DNA of 64,000 nucleotides from Adlercreutzia sp. ZJ141 (GTDB lineage Bacteria; Actinomycetota; Coriobacteriia; Coriobacteriales; Eggerthellaceae), in assembly GCF_011038965.1 (NCBI RefSeq), contig NZ_JAAKEB010000007.1, positions 62,001-126,000 of the forward strand. Reading direction: 5' to 3'. The notes under the pieces were generated by a model. That model saw nothing but the letters and a program-made list of their open reading frames with translations, was not told the origin of the DNA and did not search any database. Positions 17,301-22,904 of this stretch are shown piece after piece; the stretch's first letter is position 1; the number at the start of each line of letters is the position of its first letter. The position numbers and the translations under genes are program-made.

Positions 17301-19668
17301 CTCCGTTTTCGACGTCGCCAGTTGGGTAATAAATCGTCGGAACACCATCAGAAATGAAGATCAACACTTTTTTGCTATTATTTGTCGGTTGCTTGAATAA
17401 ATCCTCTGCTTTCTTCAAACCGGCTATATAGTTGGTGTAATGATTTCCTGTTGGTCTCGAAAAACCCGGCGTTCCAGTCCACCTAATTTCTTTTGCTTGC
17501 ACGTTTACTGGATAACATGTGCCAGATACCCAACCTCCATCGGTGTTATCTTTATTTTTACTCAACGGCTCTACATCTGTTTGATATCCAGTCGTATCCG
17601 CATCTCCAAAGAAACCCACAACTGCAACTCTGTTTTTTTCGCTCATGCCCAAAAAGCCGTTGATAAGCCCTTTATCAGAGCCTGTATCGTTCAGAATTTC
17701 TTCAACCGCGTCGTCCCTTCTTTTTCTATCTCCCATGTCGGTGTCGCTCATACTCGATGACTCGTCGACCACGATCACAAGGTCAATGCCTTGCTCTTCG
17801 GTCGTGAGGGTAGCGTCCAGGTAGAGACGATAAAGGTCTTTTTTTTGTTCTTCGGTAGTATCGTTGTCCAAATTCGTGTCAGGATTGTCGCTACTTGCGT
17901 CGTTGTTATCGCGGAATGCATCGATGGTCTTGTGCCACGAAGTCAATTCCGGGCCGCCAGCTGAACCAGCTCTACCGTTCATACCAGCCGCCCCGCCTGC
18001 ATTCAGTACCTGCGGCACCGCGAACAATTCGGAGAAACTATCCAGCGTGAAGCTGATGTCTTGGCCATTGTTATTGTTAGTGGTTTCTGCCTGCACCGTT
18101 TCCAGCTCGTCGCCAAAATGGACAATCTCATAGGTTATATCCTGCTGCTGCCCTGCGCAGCTAATGGTTACCGTAACCGGCGCAGCGGGCTCCACTTCCG
18201 TATCACCCACATAAAAGCCCACATCAAACAGGCGAATACCATCAGCGGGTTCGGCTTCCCAACCGTATTGCGCGGCTACCTCGGCGTAGCGCTGCTGGTA
18301 GTGCTCTGAATCCCTCGCGTATTCGATAGCCCGCAGCTCGGCACCCTCGGGCAGCTGAGCTTCGGGGCTATAGGTTGCCTTTACGGTGTAGCCTTCGCCT
18401 TCGAAGGTTTGGGTGATTTGGTTATCGCTTTGCGCTTGGGGCTCTCCAGCGGCCTGACGGGCGTCCATGATCTTTTGCAGCGCTTCTGCATTTTCCGGGA
18501 CTTCTGCATAGCCCAGGATGCGCGCGTCAGCGCGATCGGCGCTGCGCTCGTAGTCGATGCGCAGCGCCTTGTGGGTGTGGCTTATCGCATCTTCTGCGTC
18601 ACCTTGTATTACACGGATACGATCGGGGTTGTGTTGATCGGCGGGCAGCAGTCCTTCCACAATACCCACGTGGTCTGCCAAGGCTGCAACTTCTACATAG
18701 GCGGATGCAACCTGGTCTTGCGCAACAATTTCTGCATTCTGCGCATCTTGTGCTGCAGTTTCCACACCTTGCGTTGCAGCGGCTTCAGCCTGTGCCTTGG
18801 TCAAGTTCTCCGCTGCCTTCGTGCGCGCGGTTGCCACCTTTTCCGCGTCTTCAGCCTTCGCGAAGAATACCGCGTCGCCCGGTTTCGGCTCATAGCCGCT
18901 TTCCACAGGGTGATACAGCCCATATTCCGGGTTCTGCAGCGCTTGCGTCCATTCGGCACACGTGAGCGCAACCGGGTAATCGTTCGCACCGGCGTAGTGC
19001 AGGCAGAAAGTTGCGAAGGGTACACTCCAATCAGCATAGGGGCTACCAGCCCACGCGCCGTAACGGGTGTAGCCTTTCTGTTGGCCTTTATCGTTCGTGG
19101 TAATGTTCTTCTGGCTTTCGGTGTAATCAAGCTGCGACTGCGCGACGGCCACCACGTCTTTGGTCCAAGTGCCACTTAGATTGGTGGGCAGGGTTGCCTC
19201 CCACTGTTCCGGTGTTTCTGTGCTGGAGTTGGCGTCGCCATAGCAGCTTTCGGTGTGAGTGTGCTCAGGCATGGTGCAAGTGAGGGTTTTCTGGTAGCAC
19301 GCTTGCGCGTGGGTATGACCTGGGGTTTCTGGAGTGGTGCAGGTGAGGGTTTGGTCGCTTGCGGCTTGCGCGGTTGCGGAGGTTGCGTCGCCGGCCGCTT
19401 GCTGCTGTGTCGCCGCGTAGCAACCGTTTGCTACCGAGTGCTGGTGAGCTTGTATTTCTTCCTGCCCACACGCCAGCGTTTGCGTGTAGCAGGCGTCATT
19501 ATGAGTATGCTCGGCAAAGCCGCATGTTGGGTCCCCCGTCATGGCAATGCCGGTGTTCTTCAACGCCCAGAACACGCCAAACACGACAAAGACCGCAGCA
19601 AACACCGCCGCGGTAAACGCGATCCTCTGCAGTTTTCTATTCCTGCGAGCAGCCTCCAGATAAGCCCG
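14395..19668 (-). CDS. Giant LPETG-anchored adhesin with Cys/His repeats, degenerate CHAP-like domain and two VWA domains
   Basis: 1757 residues from ATG 19668, which has GAAGGTGG upstream and starts just before the membrane segment; the frame opens as far as 19821 without a ribosome binding site. Order: N-terminal membrane helix; four His-x-His...Cys-Tyr repeats (HTHNDACY, HQHSVANGCY, HTHAQACY, HTHTESCY); a CHAP/NlpC-like domain (GYTRYGAWAGSPYADW then SVPFATFCLHYAG, and HVGIVEGL); VWA 1 with MIDAS DESSS near residue 635; VWA 2 with DQSGS near 1116; a SpaA/CnaB domain with E-box YYLVETKAPLG; LPETGG near 1720, membrane helix, RRRKLRV. Both VWA units share KTIDAFRD...DLYRL lead-ins, so about 480 residues are duplicated. 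It is probably the pilus-tip adhesin. Confidence 0.88.
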   Translation of the reverse strand, partial: RAYLEAARRNRKLQRIAFTAAVFAAVFVVFGVFWALKNTGIAMTGDPTCGFAEHTHNDACYTQTLACGQEEIQAHQHSVANGCYAATQQQAAGDATSATAQAASDQTLTCTTPETPGHTHAQACYQKTLTCTMPEHTHTESCYGDANSSTETPEQWEATLPTNLSGTWTKDVVAVAQSQLDYTESQKNITTNDKGQQKGYTRYGAWAGSPYADWSVPFATFCLHYAGANDYPVALTCAEWTQALQNPEYGLYHPVESGYEPKPGDAVFFAKAEDAEKVATARTKAAENLTKAQAEAAATQGVETAAQDAQNAEIVAQDQVASAYVEVAALADHVGIVEGLLPADQHNPDRIRVIQGDAEDAISHTHKALRIDYERSADRADARILGYAEVPENAEALQKIMDARQAAGEPQAQSDNQITQTFEGEGYTVKATYSPEAQLPEGAELRAIEYARDSEHYQQRYAEVAAQYGWEAEPADGIRLFDVGFYVGDTEVEPAAPVTVTISCAGQQQDITYEIVHFGDELETVQAETTNNNNGQDISFTLDSFSELFAVPQVLNAGGAAGMNGRAGSAGGPELTSWHKTIDAFRDNNDASSDNPDTNLDNDTTEEQKKDLYRLYLDATLTTEEQGIDLVIVVDESSSMSDTDMGDRKRRDDAVEEILNDTGSDKGLINGFLGMSEKNRVAVVGFFGDADTTGYQTDVEPLSKNKDNTDGGWVSGTCYPVNVQAKEIRWTGTPGFSRPTGNHYTNYIAGLKKAEDLFKQPTNNSKKVLIFISDGVPTIYYPTGDVENGEKEGGGYGYTNPGVTEPSKDKTKEYFNKVFWPNNNTVDVYTVGIFTGRGLALPGEDATLKNMADVSGGRYLPATNKDELEKDLQKAAMGSYATNLKIEDNLSEYVDYYKGQPDLKVVMKDAEGHETLLYGRDENGNIGITTAGQDKLESVAYYPNTRKVVAQFKQDYEVESGCTYTLSFNVVATKKAYEDYALDRTYGSVTGDAETDYSGNETSSNKPGFHSNNKATVSFTSGGTEQTPVPYEHPVIQAEGDKLVTPDAPTTNTDGTLTWNKTIDAFRDGVENTDTILDNATDTQGKPIDKTDLYRLNLTAELASQVEPLDLLIVVDQSGSMHMDYDTDEDLYKDMQDDRVTPPTAIFRDEAVRLILDGTYGDDYEAKKTEGLIYQFLKANKDNYLAVVGFQGKSPGLMDSYNYNEDATVLVPWTKTPKASNVAGQANNGTNYSAGLLEAKSLLTDPKIAGNGHKKVMLFLSDGIPTYYLSSYTGLTGRVHWNKGGLGYEVNGIQGVVKTATESYFEELMDANPNLIVNTVSVASNANTGDNTILENMKRNGGNFYLANNTIQLRRDLKKLMYGAVYSDLTITDTLSDYVDLASTPDFKVTLHKADGTEVVLYKNPEVITDENGNVTEIKQPDNGFKPENVYQGQGILHSVTYDKDTKKITATFEPDYIPEPGTKVTLSFNVKTTGKAYRDYVAAEGNYLDGGASGSPVEGDKNTDYDTAHVTSSGQPGFHSNKTATLTYKKNDETQTVTYPNPVVQAVSCDFVLKKTSDKASDNVSADGLAGAEFKLYRKALEGETGKAVNGLPAGMYVKVDEGVTASAADGGIEGQIAFENLVPTDVLGEKYYLVETKAPLGHAPLTEPITLELTHGTENGVIVGNKQVVPGTSETYTDAAGKPQQVGTLAAEKATITGANGASKEVPIVKVVNKAGFELPETGGGGVGTLLGVDAMLMACAGVGIAAKRRRKLRV

Positions 19669-20022
19669 CATAGTACTCGCCACCTTCGTTTCCCATGCTA
19701 GCGCACCTGCTACCAGGGGTTCCGGGTGCGCTTGCCTGCTGTTTCGCACGTGCTTTGCGGCCAGCTTCGCCGCGTTGCGCTTACGCACGTTGCGACAATT
19801 TGCTGCGGGGTACCGTTGCACGGGGCGGCTTTTGGCCGTGAAGCGCTGCTACTCCAGCATGTTCCAGCGTTTTCAGTACGCTTGATTTTAACGCCACAGT
19901 TGCGGTTCGTCCACAGGTGGGGTATGAATGTCCCCCCTCCCCATTTGTGGAGATTTTTTCGAACGCTTTGGGGTGGTGTGAATTTGGGGGGATTTGGGGT
20001 TGCGAGGTTTTTCTTTTATCGA
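19669..20022. other. Intergenic region upstream of the adhesin
   Basis: No gene is seen. It contains an imperfect 14-bp inverted repeat, GTCCACAGGTGGGG at 19909-19922 against CCCCATTTGTGGAG at 19939-19952. This could be an operator or the stem of a leader structure for the minus-strand surface cluster, whose promoter must lie here. G-rich runs follow at 19970-20000. Confidence 0.4.
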
Positions 20023-20051
20023 CTGACAGACATCGTCGAGTATGTTAAACT
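20023..20051 (+). promoter_or_regulatory. Promoter of antisense RNA 1
   Basis: CTGACA at 20023-20028, a 17-base spacer, then TAAACT at 20046-20051. The equivalent position in the second copy (20698-20726) keeps the same spacing, which supports it being a real promoter. Confidence 0.6.
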
Positions 20052-20057
20052 TCGTGG

Positions 20058-20141
20058 CAGAAGGTGCCCCGAGGCTCCGGGCGACTCCTTCGTTTTGAGT
20101 TTACCCCGCGTGCACTGCAAAAGCTAGCGGGGTTTTTCTTT
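20058..20141 (+). ncRNA. Antisense RNA 1 (putative type I antitoxin)
   Basis: A transcript of about 80 nt is predicted from the promoter at 20023-20051 to a Rho-independent terminator (CCCCGC at 20104-20109, GCGGGG at 20127-20132, then TTTTTCTTT). It runs head-on into the 3' end of the small toxin ORF on the minus strand, so the toxin mRNA would carry its complement. Its 5' stem-loop contains GCTCCGGGCGACTCCTT (20074-20090), which nearly repeats a stretch of the toxin mRNA leader. No direct expression evidence is available from sequence. Confidence 0.6.
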
Positions 20142-20157
20142 ACTCAAGAGTCGTTCG

Positions 20158-20244
20158 TCACCCCTTCCTTGAAGACACTAAACCGATAATACCAATCACA
20201 ACGAGCAAAAGCTCGCACGTTGCTATTACTGTTTGTGGATCCAT
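20158..20244 (-). CDS. Small hydrophobic peptide, putative type I toxin (intact copy)
   Basis: 28 residues. It begins MDPQTVIATCELLLVVIGII and ends with a basic SSRKG tail: one membrane helix followed by a positive C-terminus, the usual form of type I toxins such as Fst, BsrG or Ldr. GGAGG lies five bases upstream of the ATG. CTCC/GGAG complementarity in the leader could hide the ribosome binding site. A predicted leader stretch (20260-20277) is complementary to the mRNA's own 3' region (20074-20090), with 16 pairs, one bulge and one mismatch. A paralogous copy sits at 20828-20918. I know no named family for this exact peptide; toxicity is inferred. Confidence 0.6.
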   Translation of the reverse strand: MDPQTVIATCELLLVVIGIIGLVSSRKG

Positions 20245-20422
20245 CGGCACCTCCAATCTAAGGAGACGCCCGGAAGCGACGAAGCACCGCCGGCGATGTT
20301 ACCACAACGATGCGGCGCACGGCACCCCCGCTCCCCCCACGCTGTTTGCGTTAGAGGGTCGGAGGATTAGACGATTCACCGTGCACAAGGTTGGAAGTTA
20401 TTCATGAGTGATAGAATGCTGA

Positions 20423-20437
20423 CGCCGGTAAAGTCCG
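20423..20437 (+). promoter_or_regulatory. 5' arm of predicted long-distance interaction in Fst-like toxin mRNA
   Basis: CGCCGGTAAAGTCCG at the predicted mRNA 5' end can pair over all 15 positions, including three G-U pairs, with CGGGCTTTGCCGGTG at 20655-20669 near the mRNA 3' end. A TAGAAT -10 element lies at 20412-20417, with TTGGAA upstream at a short 15-base spacing. Confidence 0.5.
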
Positions 20438-20475
20438 ACGCGGGCGGCGCTTCTATTTGAAAGGAGTGATCGCCA

Positions 20476-20598
20476 ATGTTTGAGAAAATTCTTTTCATTG
20501 CGGCCGCAATTGCGACCGTTGCGGGGTTTATGCTCGAAGCATGGAGGGAATGGAAATCGCGAGCGGATAACGGAGGTGGAAAGAGGGGACGGCAGTAG
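20476..20598 (+). CDS. Fst-like small membrane peptide, putative type I toxin
   Basis: 40 residues. MFEKILFIAAAIATVAGFML is a membrane helix, followed by EAWREWKSRADNGGG and a basic KRGRQ end. The pattern of a short helix, a conserved-looking Gly, then Trp and Arg residues and a charged tail is that of the Fst/Ldr toxin group. AAAGGAG lies eight bases before the ATG. A minus-strand promoter at 20675-20704 should make an antisense RNA covering its 3' end. The stop codon lies inside the hairpin that ends that RNA. It has no sequence similarity to the flanking MDPQ-type peptides. Confidence 0.6.
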   Translation: MFEKILFIAAAIATVAGFMLEAWREWKSRADNGGGKRGRQ

Positions 20599-20668
20599 CA
20601 GCTACCATCCCCACACAATCTAACCTGCGCTGCCCGTAACAGGCTTACAACCAACGGGCTTTGCCGGT
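20577..20668 (-). ncRNA. Antisense RNA 2 (putative antitoxin of the Fst-like module)
   Basis: Predicted start near 20668 from a strong-looking promoter (CTGACA, 18-base spacer, TACAAT). It ends at an 11-bp stem (20602-20612 with 20585-20595, two G-U pairs) followed by TCTTTCC. It overlaps the end of the plus-strand toxin gene and the whole 3' untranslated region. Its 5' end contains GCCCGTTGG...ACGGGC, able to form its own stem. Expression is unproven. Confidence 0.6.
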
Positions 20669-20674
20669 GCTTGC

Positions 20675-20726
20675 ATTGTAGCACACTAAAACTCGCCGTG
20701 TCAGACACCTTCGGATGTGCTACACT
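20675..20726. promoter_or_regulatory. Back-to-back antisense promoters sharing a palindrome
   Basis: The minus-strand promoter has -35 CTGACA (20704-20699) and -10 TACAAT (20680-20675). The plus-strand promoter has -35 GTGTCA (20698-20703), a 17-base spacer and -10 TACACT (20721-20726). The two -35 hexamers lie on the same palindrome, GTGTCAGACAC (20698-20708), so one polymerase would exclude the other. Confidence 0.55.
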
Positions 20727-20732
20727 TCGTAG

Positions 20733-20814
20733 CAGAAGGTGCCCCGAGGCTCCGGGCGACTCCTTCGTTTAGGTTTACCCCGCGTGCTCTGCAAATGCTA
20801 GCGGGGTTTTCTTT
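20733..20814 (+). ncRNA. Antisense RNA 3 (putative antitoxin, second copy)
   Basis: Same arrangement as antisense RNA 1: promoter at 20698-20726, terminator stem CCCCGC at 20778-20783 with GCGGGG at 20801-20806 and TTTTCTTT. Differences from copy 1 avoid the stem arms, which argues that the RNA structure is under selection. Confidence 0.6.
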
Positions 20815-20827
20815 ACTTAGAAGTCGT

Positions 20828-20918
20828 TCATCGCTCCTTCCTGGAAGTCACTAAACCGATAATACCAATCACAACGAGCAAAAGCTCGCAAGTTGCTATT
20901 ACTGTTTGTGCATCCATA
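20828..20918 (-). pseudogene. Frameshifted second copy of the small hydrophobic toxin
   Basis: Starts MDAQTVIATCEL like its sister at 20158. It has five adenines on the plus strand (20880-20884) where the sister has four. The frame therefore leaves the hydrophobic helix after residue 12 and runs into a polar sequence ending at a later stop. Skipping the extra base restores LLVVIGIIGLVTSRKER and a TGA. The ribosome binding site GGAGG and leader are kept. It is probably non-toxic, unless the base is a sequencing error or the homopolymer allows slippage. Confidence 0.6.
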
Positions 20919-21167
20919 AGCACCTCCAATCTAAGGAGACGCCCGGAAGCGACGAAGCACCGCCGGCGATGTTACCACAACGATGCGACGTACGGCACCC
21001 CCTCCCCCCCACGCTGTTTGCGTTAGGGGGTCGGAGGGTTAGACGGCACTATCGTGAGCTTTTCAACCTCTTATTGTCCGTAAAAATGGACTTGTTTGCG
21101 GCCTCAGGCGCGTATGCTGCAGTTACTCCGTGAAAACAAACCGAACATGCAGCAAAGGAGCCCCGCC

Positions 21168-21986
21168 ATGACCACCACAGCCGCCCTCGCGCACAACATA
21201 ACCACCATCCCCGTGAACAGCGCTCTCACGCGCCCGATAACCGCACTCCCTACAACCGCTCATCTCATCGACTTCCCCACCGTCAGTGAAACAATCGCTC
21301 ACACCGCTGGTAGGATGGCCGCCCCTGCACGCCCGTTGCCCGTCGGGACGGCGCGCACAGCTGGCATCGCACGTCCATTTGCTACACCTGTCTTACGCAA
21401 CGAGCCTTCCAGTGATGCAAACAACAACAGCCTGGCTGATGATAACAACGAGCTGGTGCTTGCCAGCGGTGACACGTATCTGACCTGCATATATGACAGC
21501 TCGGCCACGCAAACGATGTCGTCGTGGCAACGAATGACCGACTTAGCCTACAGTCTGCGCGACAAGCAGATCATGGATATCATGCGCGGATGGGACTTAG
21601 AAGATGGCGCATGGTTACAGGACAGCCCCCTGGTGCTGCGCTTCGAGCTACAAGACGTTGTGCTGGAGCCAGCTGAGAATGGTGAGCTTCGCATCTGGCA
21701 AGGCGTACTCGACGACGAAAGTGACTGCATGCTACGCGCCAACTGGCTACCAGACGGCGCGCATCTCACCGGTGCTGACCGCGCGCGCCTGCAGCGCGAA
21801 CGGTGTCGCCGCAACACTGGCATAGCGCAGGCTTGCTGGCTTGCCTACCAACCATTGCTGCAGCTTGTAGGCAAGCGCACCACCATGATTGATTGGTTGG
21901 CGCTCGGCTGGCGCATCGCACGGCGCAACCACGCGCTGGCCGACTGCCTGTTCATGTTCTCCCACGCGCTGCAACAGGCCTGTTAA
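21168..21986 (+). CDS. Hypothetical protein
   Basis: 272 residues from ATG 21168, with AAAGGAG seven bases upstream; an earlier in-frame ATG at 21096 has no ribosome binding site. The first 90 residues are Ala/Thr/Pro-rich and probably disordered. The remainder looks globular with conserved-looking W and L positions (SSWQRMTDLAYSLRDKQIMD, LVLRFELQDVVLEPAENGEL, IDWLALGWRIARRNHALADC). No signal peptide or membrane helix is evident. I do not recognise the family. It lies between the type I locus and the 22002 inverted-repeat element. Confidence 0.6.
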   Translation: MTTTAALAHNITTIPVNSALTRPITALPTTAHLIDFPTVSETIAHTAGRMAAPARPLPVGTARTAGIARPFATPVLRNEPSSDANNNSLADDNNELVLASGDTYLTCIYDSSATQTMSSWQRMTDLAYSLRDKQIMDIMRGWDLEDGAWLQDSPLVLRFELQDVVLEPAENGELRIWQGVLDDESDCMLRANWLPDGAHLTGADRARLQRERCRRNTGIAQACWLAYQPLLQLVGKRTTMIDWLALGWRIARRNHALADCLFMFSHALQQAC

Positions 21987-22001
21987 CCGTAACAAGATCG
22001 G

Positions 22002-22172
22002 CAGGGACAACGGACAAGAAGGACAACGGGGACGTAGGCTATTGTCCCGTTTTTCTTGCAGCGTATTTCAGAACAAGTGGCAACATCCCCGTTGTTTGTA
22101 CGTTCCCATGGTCTTGAAGAAAAACGGGACAATAGCCTACGTCCCCGTTGTCCTTCTTGTCCGTTGTCCCTG
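22002..22172. repeat. 171-bp element with perfect 56-bp inverted arms (MITE/REP-like)
   Basis: Left arm 22002-22057 and right arm 22117-22172 are exact reverse complements over 56 bases, around a 59-base centre. The arms contain GGACAACGG-type sub-repeats and a GGGACGTAGGCTATTGTCCC hairpin core. It lies between two convergent genes. The perfect arms suggest recent insertion of a non-autonomous mobile element or a REP-like palindrome mobilised by a RAYT-type transposase elsewhere. In RNA it would fold into a very stable hairpin that could end transcription from both sides. Confidence 0.8.
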
Positions 22173-22187
22173 TAGCCGAAGCCTCTC

Positions 22188-22823
22188 TTAGTGCTCGCCA
22201 GCGCGGCGGGCGCGGGCTTCGCGCACCAGCTCTTCGAGATCGAGCTGGTCACGCAGTGCCGGGAACGGCACAATGGGGGGCTGCTCTGCCAAATGGGGTG
22301 CGATGTGCTTTTCCATCCAGCACATGTCGTACCACCGGCCAAACTTGTGGCCACACTTCGTAAACCGGCCTAAGTAAGAAAATCCCATTCGCTCGTGGAA
22401 GTTAAAGCTATTGCGCGTAAGATATTCGTCCTCTTCCAGCGGATAGGCAACTGCGGCGTTCATGTTGGTGAACCCCTGCTTGCGAAGCACCGCCTCTAAC
22501 GTTTCGTATAGCAGACGGCCAACGCCTCGGCCGCGCTCACCCTGCCGCACATAGATGGACGTTTCTACCGCCCAGTCGTACGCCGAGCGCTGCTTGAAGG
22601 GTCCTGCATACGTGAAGCCAACCACTTCGTCGTCATGCTCGCAATCGATGGCGGCTAAATATGGGTAACGAGCCAAGTACGTGCCCATTCGTTTGGAGAA
22701 TTCCTCCAACGTAGGTGGCGTATCCTCGAACGTAACCGCAGTGTTCAACACGTACGGAGAATAGATGGCCAGTAGAGCTTCGGCATCTTTCAACGTGGCG
22801 ATCCTAATTTTGATGTCAGTCAT
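22188..22823 (-). CDS. GNAT family N-acetyltransferase, phosphinothricin acetyltransferase-like
   Basis: 211 residues from ATG 22823 (GAGG seven bases upstream); ATGs at 22835 and 22841 are less likely. The opening DIKIRIATLKDAEALLAIYS and VLNTAVTFEDTPPTLEEF match the PAT/YncA subgroup. The acetyl-CoA loop is ERGRGVGRLLYETLEAVL. It acetylates an amino group of a small substrate, by family perhaps methionine sulfone/sulfoximine-like compounds; the substrate here is unknown. A C-terminal extension of about 30 charged residues after KHIAPHLAEQPP is unusual. No operon partner. Confidence 0.82.
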   Translation of the reverse strand: MTDIKIRIATLKDAEALLAIYSPYVLNTAVTFEDTPPTLEEFSKRMGTYLARYPYLAAIDCEHDDEVVGFTYAGPFKQRSAYDWAVETSIYVRQGERGRGVGRLLYETLEAVLRKQGFTNMNAAVAYPLEEDEYLTRNSFNFHERMGFSYLGRFTKCGHKFGRWYDMCWMEKHIAPHLAEQPPIVPFPALRDQLDLEELVREARARRAGEH

Positions 22824-22904
22824 GGGGTACCTCATGCTCATTCGTGCGAAAAAACATTCTTCGTATTATACGGGCACAATACCGCGCGCAATGCCTGACC
22901 AGAT

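Larger units (their letters stand above)
20050..20373. repeat. Direct repeat copy 1 (about 324 bp) carrying a type I toxin-antitoxin-like module
   Basis: This block is repeated at about 20725-21045 with roughly 90 % identity by eye. It covers the antisense RNA, its terminator, the small hydrophobic ORF and the toxin leader. The block between the copies holds a third, unrelated module on the other strand. Confidence 0.85.
20725..21045. repeat. Direct repeat copy 2 of the type I module
   Basis: Second copy of the block at 20050-20373. Promoter spacing, terminator, leader and the complementary segments (20934-20951 and 20749-20765) are conserved, while the toxin ORF has a one-base insertion. 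Confidence 0.85.

Noticed and set aside
18409-19179. Plus-strand frame of 256 codons
   Set aside because: Antisense to the adhesin; it has no ribosome binding site or domain.
19669-19821. Longer N-terminus of the giant adhesin
   Set aside because: The extra 51 codons are very basic, start at a GTG without a ribosome binding site, and precede the proper membrane segment start at 19668.
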